This document shows positions 8,058 to 15,052 of a stretch of 64,000 nt of DNA, one piece after another. This DNA comes from an uncultured Bacteroidales bacterium (GTDB lineage: Bacteria; Bacteroidota; Bacteroidia; Bacteroidales; P3). The notes beneath the pieces were generated by a model. That model was not told where the DNA came from. It saw only the letters and a list, made by a program, of their open reading frames with translations, and ran no database searches. How positions within the stretch are numbered: position 1 is the stretch's first letter; each line of letters starts with the position of its first letter. Where the stretch lies: contig ONBB01000009.1 of the NCBI GenBank assembly GCA_900315935.1, positions 1 to 64,000 on the forward strand, written 5' to 3'. The translations under genes were made by a program, and so were the position numbers.

Positions 8058-8429
8058 ATGAAACCAACCGACAAAACCAAACCCACCCTCCTCCTCGCCG
8101 CGGCGCTGGTGTGCCTGCTGGCAGCAGGGTGCGAAAATGAAAAGGAATGCCACTGTGGTGTAGCAAACCCTGCAACGGACTTAAAGTGGCTTGCTACAGC
8201 AATCGATGAGAGTGGCGACTGGCTCGACAGTGAGGTGTGGACATGCTCCTATCAACACAAATCCTCATCACTCCCTGAAGACGGCATTGCGGTTCTTATT
8301 ACTATTCAAACAAAAACCATAGCCCTTTACGATTGTCAGGGAAACCCCGTATGTAGTTCTACAACAAGTTGGTCTCCAGGAACATGTGGCGACTATACGA
8401 TAGATTTAATCGACAAACTTCAAATTTGA
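8058..8429 (+). CDS. Short lipoprotein of unknown function, mosaic gene
   Basis: A 123-residue protein with a lipoprotein signal peptide and lipobox LLAAGC (Cys about 25). The mature part starts CENEKECHCG and has four further Cys (in WTCSYQ, LYDCQ, PVCSS and GTCGDY). No domain is recognised. The first 60 bases or so are GC-rich like the genome, while the rest to the stop is AT-rich. After the TGA stop the same frame continues GC-rich for 68 codons (see 8430-8636). This suggests that the middle of an older lipoprotein gene was replaced. Function unknown. Confidence 0.6.
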   Translation: MKPTDKTKPTLLLAAALVCLLAAGCENEKECHCGVANPATDLKWLATAIDESGDWLDSEVWTCSYQHKSSSLPEDGIAVLITIQTKTIALYDCQGNPVCSSTTSWSPGTCGDYTIDLIDKLQI

Positions 8430-8636
8430 CATTATGATGAGGGTACGGTGCATGTGCGCGTCGGCAACCGCTCCGCCATCCCCTCGACCTCCGCCACCCT
8501 CACCCTGCATCCGCGCCTGGGTGCCATCCTCGCGGTCGCGCCCAACCTCGTGGCCGCCGGCCAGACCGAGGTCAGCCTGCGCCTGGCTGCGACCCTTGGC
8601 GGTGCCACCCTGCAAGTCGTGTTTTCTTTTTCATAG
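8430..8636 (+). pseudogene. In-frame GC-rich coding remnant after the lipoprotein stop
   Basis: Directly after the TGA at 8427-8429, in the same frame, 68 codons stay open up to TAG at 8634-8636 and read HYDEGTVHVRVGNRSAIPST..., ending LGGATLQVVFSFS. Codon use is GC3-rich and beta-strand-like as in genuine genes here. It is best read as the orphan 3' end of the gene whose middle was replaced. Stop-codon readthrough is possible but I see no signal for it. Confidence 0.45.
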
Positions 8637-8646
8637 TGTCGCCCCC

Positions 8647-8672
8647 CGTCCCCGCGGGGGCGGTTTTTTTTT
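8647..8672 (+). terminator. Rho-independent terminator
   Basis: The hairpin CCGTCCCCGC / GGGGGCGG is followed by nine T, close to the copy at 7628. It sits ten bases after the remnant stop at 8636, which supports the view that transcription ran through the remnant. Confidence 0.85.
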
Positions 8673-8673
8673 G

Positions 8674-8753
8674 TTCCCGCCCATCCCCCAGCCGAGACCC
8701 AAGGGAGGATTAAGAGAGGCAAAACCTATAGCTTTCCACGGGCTGGTTATCAG
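8674..8753 (+). repeat. Intergenic repeat GGCAAAACCTATAGC, copy 2
   Basis: Near-identical to 7657-7736 over about 60 bases, including the spacer between terminator and core. It lies 140 bases before the PqqD-like gene. The rest of the gap to 8896 is AT-rich with no clear ORF or TAnnTTTG box. Confidence 0.8.
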
Positions 8754-8896
8754 GCGTTTATAACCTTGTAAAATCGTAGCTGTTTTCAAACTTTTTCCCA
8801 AAAAAAGGACACTTTTTCGATATTGATTTTCAGGGGCGCATACAATAAATACGCCAGGGGTGCGTTTTGGTCATATAGGATTCAAACGACAACAGC

Positions 8897-9166
8897 ATGA
8901 AGATAAATCCCAGAATGAAGGTCCGCCACGTAGCCGGCGAGGACATCGTCATCACGCAAAGCCCCGAGGCGGCCGACATGACCAAGGTCATCGCCCTCAA
9001 CGAGAGCGCCTTGCACCTGTACAACGCCCTGCAGGAGCGCGACTTCACGATGCAGGACGTGGTCGACACCCTGCTTGAAACCTACGACGTGGACGCCGAC
9101 ACAGCCCGCCGCGACGCCGAGGCATGGGTGGCCGAGATGCAGCAGAACCTGATGATAACCGACTGA
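8897..9166 (+). CDS. PqqD-like peptide-binding protein
   Basis: An 89-residue protein of the PqqD superfamily, the winged-helix fold used in peptide modification (RiPP) systems to present a precursor peptide to its enzyme. Visible traits are the N-terminal MKINPRMKVRHVAGEDIVI, the block KVIALNESALHLYNALQERDFTMQDVV and the following helices DTLLETYDVDADTARRDAEAWV. It is two bases upstream of an HPr-kinase-like gene and starts a four-gene operon. No radical SAM enzyme or obvious precursor peptide lies next to it, so a role outside classical RiPP synthesis is possible. Confidence 0.85.
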   Translation: MKINPRMKVRHVAGEDIVITQSPEAADMTKVIALNESALHLYNALQERDFTMQDVVDTLLETYDVDADTARRDAEAWVAEMQQNLMITD

Positions 9167-9168
9167 CA

Positions 9169-10023
9169 ATGGCCAGCGCCACACTCCAGATAGCCGACCT
9201 TGCGGTGCGCTACTCCGGCGCCGACTCGGTGGCGCACGCCATGGGTATCCCCGGCATGCGCGAGTTCCTGGTGCCCGAGGCGGCGGCCGACATCGAGGTG
9301 CGCCTCGACGAGCCGCTCGCGCTGCCCGACTGCCGCTGGATACACCGGTTCGACATAGCCGACGGCAACGCCGAGTGCCGCGTGGGCATCGATGCCGGGG
9401 GTGCGTGGCACTACCTCTTCGGCGAGGAGAGCCTGCTGCGCTACTCCGAGCAGCAGCCCAACGTGGTGGCGCTCAACACGATGACCGAGGGTTCGCACCT
9501 GCGCTTCGCCCTGTGGGTGGCCTACGCCTTGGCCGGCCTGCGACGTGGTCGGGTGCCGGTCCACACCTCGGCGGTGGTCCACCAGGGCCGCGCCGTGCTC
9601 TGCCTAGGCGAGAGCGGCACCGGCAAGAGCACCCATACGCGCCTATGGCTCAAGCATATCGAAGGCTGCCACCTCCTCAACGACGACAGCCCCATCGTGG
9701 CCCTGCGCGACGGGGTGCCCACGGCCTACGGCTCGCCCTGGAGCGGCAAGACCCACTGCTACCGCCCGGAGCACTACCCCATCGCCGCCCTGCTGCGCCT
9801 CGAGCAGCGGCCCGAGAACACCATCCGCCGCCTCGGCACCCTCGAGGCATTCACCGCCCTGCAGCCCTCCTGCCCGCCCACCTTCGCCAAGGACGAGCGG
9901 TCGATGGACCTGCTGTGCGACTTCATTTCCGACATCATCGCGCGCACACCCGCCTACCGTCTGGGCTGCCTGCCCGACGAGGCCGCCGCGCGCCTGAGCC
10001 ACAATACCATTTTCGAACCATGA
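9169..10023 (+). CDS. HPr kinase/PEPCK-like ATP-binding protein
   Basis: A 284-residue protein. An N-terminal part of about 130 residues precedes VHTSAVVHQGRAVLCLGESG with Walker A GESGTGKST (147-155), then LLNDDSPIVALRDG, GSPWSGKTHCY and ALLRLEQ. This is the HprK/PEP-carboxykinase-type P-loop fold often annotated as PEPCK-like in Bacteroidota. I chose ATG 9169, three bases after the PqqD stop; an in-frame ATG at 9124 would overlap PqqD by 43 bases. Homologues in lasso-peptide clusters phosphorylate a serine of the peptide, so peptide phosphorylation is a reasonable but unproven role. Its stop overlaps the next start (ATGA). Confidence 0.8.
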   Translation: MASATLQIADLAVRYSGADSVAHAMGIPGMREFLVPEAAADIEVRLDEPLALPDCRWIHRFDIADGNAECRVGIDAGGAWHYLFGEESLLRYSEQQPNVVALNTMTEGSHLRFALWVAYALAGLRRGRVPVHTSAVVHQGRAVLCLGESGTGKSTHTRLWLKHIEGCHLLNDDSPIVALRDGVPTAYGSPWSGKTHCYRPEHYPIAALLRLEQRPENTIRRLGTLEAFTALQPSCPPTFAKDERSMDLLCDFISDIIARTPAYRLGCLPDEAAARLSHNTIFEP

Positions 10024-10784
10024 ACGTAGACAACGCCATATTCTTCGCCACCGTCGAGGAAACCATCGCCGCCGGCCAGCAGGTGAAAATCACCCTCCGC
10101 GGCACCAGTATGCTCACCACCCTGCGCGAGGGCGACACCCTAACCCTTGCCCCTCTCGACGGCCGCCCCAAGGTGGGCGATGTGGTGCTTTTCCGCCACT
10201 ACGGCAAGCACCTCCTGCACCGCATCATCCGCATCCACGGCGGCCGCATCACCCTGCAGGGCGACAACTGCTACAATATGGAACACGCTGTGCGCGAAGA
10301 CATTGTAGCCCGTCTGGTTCATGTGGACCGCATTGGCGGCACCGATGGTGCGGAGTGGGCCGCCGCTTCGCGCAAGGCACTGAAACGCAAGCGCGTGAAG
10401 AACTTCTTTATCCGTTGGTTCGGCAGCGAAGGCCGTCAGAAGCTGCGCCCGTGGTACCTCTTCGCCCTCTTCTTCCTGATGTGGGCACCGCTCAACGGCG
10501 TAGGCCCGGCGCTGAACAACTATGTCTTCGGCATCCGCGCCGACCACCTCCTCCACGCCACGGTATTTATCCCCTGCGCCCTGTTCTTCATGGACCTCTC
10601 GCGCTACCGCTGGGTGGTATGGCTCATGGTGGTGGCGCTGGCGCTGCTCTGCGAGAGTGTCCAGTACTTGCTTCCTTTCCGCAAATTCGATGTGAACGAC
10701 ATGGTGGCCAACGTGCTGGGTGTCAGCCTCGGTCTGATTGTTATCCTGCTGATTGTCAAAAAATTAAAACATAAATCCTTATGA
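10020..10784 (+). CDS. Signal-peptidase-like (S24/S26) domain fused to VanZ domain
   Basis: A 254-residue protein. The N-terminal part has the S26 box RGTSMLTTLREGD (Ser30 nucleophile), GDVVLFRHYGKHLLHR with His67, and ITLQGDNCYN, which suggests a Ser/His dyad like that of SipW/ER-type signal peptidases rather than Ser/Lys. From about residue 145 come four membrane segments of a VanZ-like domain (WYLFALFFLMWAPLNGVG; CESVQYLLPFRKFDVNDMVAN). It overlaps the kinase-like gene and the next lipoprotein gene by four bases each. The context suggests cleavage of an exported peptide or protein handled by the PqqD-like protein. The fusion of peptidase and VanZ is noteworthy. Confidence 0.8.
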   Translation: MNVDNAIFFATVEETIAAGQQVKITLRGTSMLTTLREGDTLTLAPLDGRPKVGDVVLFRHYGKHLLHRIIRIHGGRITLQGDNCYNMEHAVREDIVARLVHVDRIGGTDGAEWAAASRKALKRKRVKNFFIRWFGSEGRQKLRPWYLFALFFLMWAPLNGVGPALNNYVFGIRADHLLHATVFIPCALFFMDLSRYRWVVWLMVVALALLCESVQYLLPFRKFDVNDMVANVLGVSLGLIVILLIVKKLKHKSL

Positions 10785-11137
10785 AAAAGCTATTGTTTCC
10801 ATTGTGCCTGTTGGCACTTCTCTTTGTGTCGTGCAAAGAAGATCCGACCATCGTGGGCAAATGGGAGGTAACAGAGAGTACCGAGATGAGTACCGATCAA
10901 TTTACCATCGTGTACGAGTTTTTTGAAAACAAGGACATGAATTGCTACATGGGAGATTCGCTCGTGGACGAAGACATGGCGTGGGCCATGCGTGGCGACA
11001 CCTTGCTCATGTACTATAAATACCCCGATGAGTACAGCGGCATGCCCGGAGTGATGCTGGTCGAGAAGTTGACCGGGGAGGAGATGCAGTGGTATGCCTT
11101 GATACCGGGCGTTCGAGTCTGGCTAAAGCGTATCTAG
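10781..11137 (+). CDS. Lipocalin-like lipoprotein
   Basis: A 118-residue protein with lipobox LLFVSC (Cys about 19) and a mature part beginning KEDPTIVGKWEVTEST. IVGKWEV followed by alternating strands is typical of small lipocalin-like Bacteroidota lipoproteins. It starts inside the stop of the VanZ fusion gene (ATGA) and is the last gene of the operon. Its stop shares the palindromic CTAG with the stop of convergent rlmN. It may be a substrate or surface partner of the upstream genes; no direct evidence. Confidence 0.75.
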   Translation: MKKLLFPLCLLALLFVSCKEDPTIVGKWEVTESTEMSTDQFTIVYEFFENKDMNCYMGDSLVDEDMAWAMRGDTLLMYYKYPDEYSGMPGVMLVEKLTGEEMQWYALIPGVRVWLKRI

Positions 11138-12231
11138 GCGTTCTTCCCCGCCAGCAGGCCACAGGCCGCGTCGATATCCTGCCCGCGCGAGGCGCGAAGG
11201 GTGCAGGTTACGCCGTGGCGGTTCAGGTAGTTCTGGAAGGCCGCTATGGTCGACGGCATCGAGGTCTTGTACGGTGCCTCGTCCGATTCGTGGAAACGTA
11301 TCAGGTTCACCCTGCATTCCAGCCCCTGCAGCGCCTCGGCCAGCTTGGCGGCGTGCGCCAGGTCGTCGTTTTCGCCGCGGAACATGGTGTACTCGAACGA
11401 GAGGCGCCGCTGCCCGCTCCAGTCATACTGCCGTAGCAGCGCCAGCACCTGGTTCAGCGGGAAGGCTTTCTGCACCGGCATCATAGCCAGGCGCTCCTGC
11501 GGCACGGGGTTGTGGAGGCTCACGGCGAGGTGGCACTGGCACTCGTCGAGGAAGCGCTTCATGCCCGGCAAGATGCCCACAGTGCTGACGGTGATACGTT
11601 TGGGGCTCCATCCGAGCCCCCAGTCGGAGGTGAGCACGGCGCAGGCATCAAGCACGGCGTCGAGGTTGTCCATCGGCTCGCCCATGCCCATGAAGACCAC
11701 GTTGGTGAGGCTCTCGAACTCGGGGATGGAGAACAGCTGGTTCAGTATGTCGCCCGCCGAGAGGTTGCCGTGGAAACCCTGGCGGCCGGTTACGCAGAAG
11801 CGGCAGCCCATCTTGCAGCCCACCTGGCAGGAGACGCAGAGGGTGGCACGGTCGTCGTCGGGGATATAGACGGCCTCGATGCCGGCTGTAGGGACGTGGC
11901 GTGCCACGTCCGCAGTGGACGGCGCATCTTTGCTTGCGGACGTGGCACGCCACGTCCCTTCAGACGGCACCATGAAGAGGTATTTTTTTGTTCCGTCGCG
12001 CGAGACCTGGCAGTTGACAGGCGTATGGCGCCCGATGCAGGCCACCTCGTTCAGCCGTGCCCGCTGGGCGAGCGAGAGGTTGGTCATGGCGTCGATTGTG
12101 TCCACGCGCTTCTTGTACAGCCAGTCGCACATCTGCTTGGCCGTGAACTTCGGGAAACCCTCGGAGGCGCACAGTCCTTGCAGCTGCACAAGCGTTATTC
12201 CCAACAAGTTAGCTTTATTCTGCGTATTCAT
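11134..12231 (-). CDS. rlmN: 23S rRNA/tRNA adenine C2-methyltransferase RlmN
   Basis: A 365-residue radical SAM enzyme that methylates A2503 of 23S rRNA and A37 of some tRNAs. The radical SAM cluster is C139-x3-C143-x2-C146 (CKMGCRFC). VVFMGMGEPMDN and SLHNP follow as in RlmN, and RASRGQDIDAACGLLAG closes the protein with the C-terminal Cys used in catalysis. Residues about 91-116 (EGTWRATSAS...VPTAG) have no counterpart in the family and are encoded by a 72-bp double-palindromic element in frame, placed between the N-terminal accessory domain strand KKYLFMVPS and AVYIPDDDRATLC. The enzyme may tolerate it as a surface loop. Confidence 0.93.
   Translation of the reverse strand: MNTQNKANLLGITLVQLQGLCASEGFPKFTAKQMCDWLYKKRVDTIDAMTNLSLAQRARLNEVACIGRHTPVNCQVSRDGTKKYLFMVPSEGTWRATSASKDAPSTADVARHVPTAGIEAVYIPDDDRATLCVSCQVGCKMGCRFCVTGRQGFHGNLSAGDILNQLFSIPEFESLTNVVFMGMGEPMDNLDAVLDACAVLTSDWGLGWSPKRITVSTVGILPGMKRFLDECQCHLAVSLHNPVPQERLAMMPVQKAFPLNQVLALLRQYDWSGQRRLSFEYTMFRGENDDLAHAAKLAEALQGLECRVNLIRFHESDEAPYKTSMPSTIAAFQNYLNRHGVTCTLRASRGQDIDAACGLLAGKNA
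11889..11960. repeat. Double-palindromic element inside rlmN
   Basis: A 72-base element: a 26-base arm (TAGGGACGTGGCGTGCCACG...) and its inverted copy at 11935-11960 with one mismatch, separated by 20 bases. Each arm itself contains the palindrome GGACGTGGC-GCCACGTCC. Length is a multiple of three and the rlmN frame stays open. A related element lies at 20418-20487. Confidence 0.9.
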
Positions 12232-12244
12232 CTGATGTCATATT

Positions 12245-12315
12245 GTACCATATCCTTCCATATCCTTCCACAGTCGAAGTATTCCCCTAGAGATCCCCTA
12301 CCATTCCCCTACCGT
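12245..12315 (-). repeat. TAGGGGAA intergenic repeat, copy 1
   Basis: On the minus strand this reads ACGGTAGGGGAATGGTAGGGG..., then a TAGGGGAATAC unit, a variable stretch and GGAAGGATATGGAAGGATATGGTAC. It is a diverged copy of the family at 30100, 44247 and 52925 and lies between the starts and stops of rlmN and the PBP1A gene. Confidence 0.75.
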
Positions 12316-12322
12316 GTCGGCA

Positions 12323-14572
12323 CTAAAAATTCCACTCGAAGTCCTCGCGTTCGATCTCCTGCTGGAAGTTGGAGCAGTCCATTTCGATGGGCACGCTGGG
12401 GCGGTCGAAGTCGCCACGGTAGAACTTGATGCTTGGGTCCTCGTAGATTCGCTTCATGTAGTAGCCGAAGATGGGCAGGGCCATGGCGGCGCCCTGGCCG
12501 TAGGTCATGTTGCGGAAGTGGATGCTGCGCAGCTCGCCGCCGGTCCATACGGCGGTGGCCAGCTTCGGGGTGATGCCGACGAACCAGCAGTCCGAGTTGT
12601 TCTGCGTGGTGCCAGTCTTGCCGGCGATGTTGGTGGTGTACTTGTTGAGGCCGTATTTGTAGTTGAGCCTCACGCCGGTACCGCTCTGCACCACGCCCTT
12701 CATCAGCTCGAGCATCATGTAGGCCGTGGCCTCGTTCAGTGCCTGGCTGCGCTTGGCGGTGAAGCGTTCGAGCACCATACCCTTGTTGTCCTCGATGCGG
12801 CTCACGAAGATGGGCTCCACATACTCGCCCTTGTTGGCATAGGTGGCCATGGCGCCGGCCATTTCGTACACGGTGATTTCGGGTGTGCCCACGGCGATGG
12901 CGGGCACCACGTCGATGGGGCTGCGGACACCCATCTTGCGCGCTATGTTCACCACCTGCTCCGGCGACCCCTGCTTCATCAGGTAGGCGGAGACCCAGTT
13001 GATGGAGTGCGCCAGGGCCCACTTCAGTGTAACCATCTCGCCCTCACGCTCGTGGCTCGAGTTCTTCGGGCACCAGTCGGGCTGGCCCCACACCTCGAAG
13101 CATACCTCCGAGTTGGGCACCTCGGTGCAGGGGTACATGCCCAGGTCCTGCAGCGCCATGGTGTAGACGAAGGGTTTGAAGGTGGAGCCTACCTGTCGGT
13201 GGCTCTGTACGTTGTCATACTTGAAGTAGCGGTAGTTAATGCCGCCCACATAGGCTCGCACATAGCCCGTGCCCGGCTCGACGGACATCAGGCCGGCGTT
13301 GAGGAACTTCTTGCAATAGATGAGCGAGTCCCACGGGGTCATCGTGGTGTCCTTGATGCCTTGCCAGCTGAAGACGCGCATGCCGACCTTCTCGTCGAAG
13401 GCGGCGCGTATCTCCTTCTGGCTCATGCCGGCATCCTTCAGCGCGCGGTAGCGGTCGCTCTGGCGCATGGCCTGGGTGAGGAACTTCTCCTCCTGCTCCT
13501 TGGTGATGTCGCAGAAGGGGTTTCCCTTGCGGCTCTTCAGCTCGCGCTCGAAGGCGGGCTGTATCTCCTTGCTGAAGTGCTCGCGCACGGCCTGCTCGGC
13601 GTAGCGCTGCATGCGGCTGTCGATGGTGGTATAGATTTTCAGGCCGTCCTTGTGCACGTTGTAGTACTCGCCGTTGGGCTTGCGGTGATGCTTGCACCAG
13701 TCCTTCATGTAGGTGCGGAGATATTCGCGGAGGTAGGTGGCGATGCCGTCGTTGTGGCTCTGGGGCGAGTAGCGGCTCATGTCGATGGGCTTGGCCTGGT
13801 ACTTGGCCAGGTCCTCGTCGCTGAGGTAATCGTAGCGGTTCATCTGCGAGAGCACCGTGTTGCGGCGCGCGAGCGAATTGTCGGGATGCCGCACCGGGCT
13901 GTAGGTGGAGGGAGCCTTGAGCAGGCCCACGAGTATCGCCGCCTCGTCGACATCGAGCTCCGAGGGCTGCTTGTCAAAGAAGGTCTTGCAGGCGGTCTTG
14001 ATGCCGTATGCGTTGCTGCCGAAGTCCACGGTGTTGAAGTACATGGCAAGGATTTCCTGCTTGGAGTAGTTGTGCTCCAGCTTCACCGCCACCACCCATT
14101 CCTTGAACTTCGAGAAGACGGTGCCCACCTTGCTCTTGTGTTCGCGAGGGAACAGGTTCTTGGCCAGCTGCTGGGTGATGGTGGAGCCGCCGCCCGACGA
14201 GCGGTTGCCCCCTACGAGTGTCTTGAAGAGCACGCGCCCAAGGCTGCGGATGTCGATACCGGAATGGTGGTGGAAGCGCACGTCCTCGGTGGCGATGAGG
14301 GCGTTGACGAGGTTGGGCGATATCTGGTCGTAGGTAACATTGGAACGGTTCTCCAGGCCGATATAGCCGAGGGTCTGTCCGTCGTCGCTGAGCACCTCGG
14401 AGGCTTGCAGGCTGCGGGGGTTCTCCAATTCCTCGAACGAGGGCATGAATCCCAGCCACCCCAGCGAGAGCAGCGTGAAGAACAGGAAGATGGCTAGCCA
14501 AAGTCCTCCGAATGACCACCAGAGGATTTTGACGTAGCGCGGGCGTGATTTCGATACAGTTTTCTTGGCCAT
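12323..14572 (-). CDS. Penicillin-binding protein 1A (bifunctional)
   Basis: A 749-residue class A PBP. One N-terminal membrane helix (about 14-38) is followed by a glycosyltransferase (GT51) domain with TEDVRFHHHSGIDIRSLGR (catalytic Glu) and GGSTITQQLAKNLF. The transpeptidase domain has STFK (nucleophile Ser and Lys), SIN in AHSINWVSAYLM, and KTGTTQNNSDCWFVG. It polymerises and cross-links peptidoglycan at the periplasmic face. A Tyr/Asp-rich linker lies between domains. Its start is one base from the end of gldH, so the two are likely cotranscribed. Confidence 0.95.
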   Translation of the reverse strand: MAKKTVSKSRPRYVKILWWSFGGLWLAIFLFFTLLSLGWLGFMPSFEELENPRSLQASEVLSDDGQTLGYIGLENRSNVTYDQISPNLVNALIATEDVRFHHHSGIDIRSLGRVLFKTLVGGNRSSGGGSTITQQLAKNLFPREHKSKVGTVFSKFKEWVVAVKLEHNYSKQEILAMYFNTVDFGSNAYGIKTACKTFFDKQPSELDVDEAAILVGLLKAPSTYSPVRHPDNSLARRNTVLSQMNRYDYLSDEDLAKYQAKPIDMSRYSPQSHNDGIATYLREYLRTYMKDWCKHHRKPNGEYYNVHKDGLKIYTTIDSRMQRYAEQAVREHFSKEIQPAFERELKSRKGNPFCDITKEQEEKFLTQAMRQSDRYRALKDAGMSQKEIRAAFDEKVGMRVFSWQGIKDTTMTPWDSLIYCKKFLNAGLMSVEPGTGYVRAYVGGINYRYFKYDNVQSHRQVGSTFKPFVYTMALQDLGMYPCTEVPNSEVCFEVWGQPDWCPKNSSHEREGEMVTLKWALAHSINWVSAYLMKQGSPEQVVNIARKMGVRSPIDVVPAIAVGTPEITVYEMAGAMATYANKGEYVEPIFVSRIEDNKGMVLERFTAKRSQALNEATAYMMLELMKGVVQSGTGVRLNYKYGLNKYTTNIAGKTGTTQNNSDCWFVGITPKLATAVWTGGELRSIHFRNMTYGQGAAMALPIFGYYMKRIYEDPSIKFYRGDFDRPSVPIEMDCSNFQQEIEREDFEWNF

Positions 14573-14573
14573 A

Positions 14574-15050
14574 TTATCTTGTTTTGCAATATTCTATGCG
14601 CAGTCCGATGCTGCGGAGGTCGGTGATGGCGCTGTCGCGCATGCCGTTGGTAACGGCAAAGCGGTAGGTACCCGGCATGGGGAAGCGGGCGTTGCGGCGG
14701 AAATAGTAGCGGGTGTCGACGTAGCGCCCTGTGCGTTTGCCGTACCATTGGCCTGAGGGGTCGGCCAGGGGGAACTCGAGGGTGTCCTGTGCATGGCTGC
14801 CGTCGGGAAAGGTGGTGCCGAGGAAAAGGAAAGTGTTGCTGTAGGGGTACTCGACGCCGTTGCGCACCTCGATGAGGAAGTTGAAGGGCTGCAGGGTGTC
14901 GTCGACCTGCACCGTGAAGGCAGCGCTGTCGGCCGGCAGCCAGCCATGCTCGTCGACCTGGGCGTATTCGGAGTAGAACACGTCGCCGCCGCACGAGGCA
15001 AACAGCAGTGATAGCAGCAGGGCTGCAAGGTATGGGCGTGTCTGTTTCAA
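14574..15050 (-). CDS. gldH: Gliding motility lipoprotein GldH
   Basis: A 158-residue lipoprotein with lipobox LLFASC and mature start GGDVFYSEYAQVDEHGW. The blocks DDTLQPFNFLIEVRNGVEYPYSNTF and DTLEFPLADPSGQWYGKRTG are characteristic of GldH. GldH is required for gliding in Flavobacterium and kept in non-gliding T9SS-positive Bacteroidales, where it belongs to the wider T9SS/gliding set. It sits between the RicT-like gene and PBP1A, a common arrangement in the group, with gaps of only 1-2 bases. Confidence 0.88.
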   Translation of the reverse strand: MKQTRPYLAALLLSLLFASCGGDVFYSEYAQVDEHGWLPADSAAFTVQVDDTLQPFNFLIEVRNGVEYPYSNTFLFLGTTFPDGSHAQDTLEFPLADPSGQWYGKRTGRYVDTRYYFRRNARFPMPGTYRFAVTNGMRDSAITDLRSIGLRIEYCKTR

Positions 15051-15052
15051 GG

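Noticed and set aside
9124..9168. Upstream ATG for the HPr-kinase-like protein
   Set aside because: It would overlap the PqqD gene by 43 bases; ATG 9169 right after the PqqD stop is more plausible.
10355..10774. Arg/Pro-rich plus-strand frame within the VanZ fusion gene
   Set aside because: Out-of-frame shadow of the signal-peptidase/VanZ gene, with composition typical of a shifted frame.
12314..14497. 727-codon plus-strand frame opposite PBP1A
   Set aside because: Antisense shadow; the minus strand has all GT51 and transpeptidase motifs.
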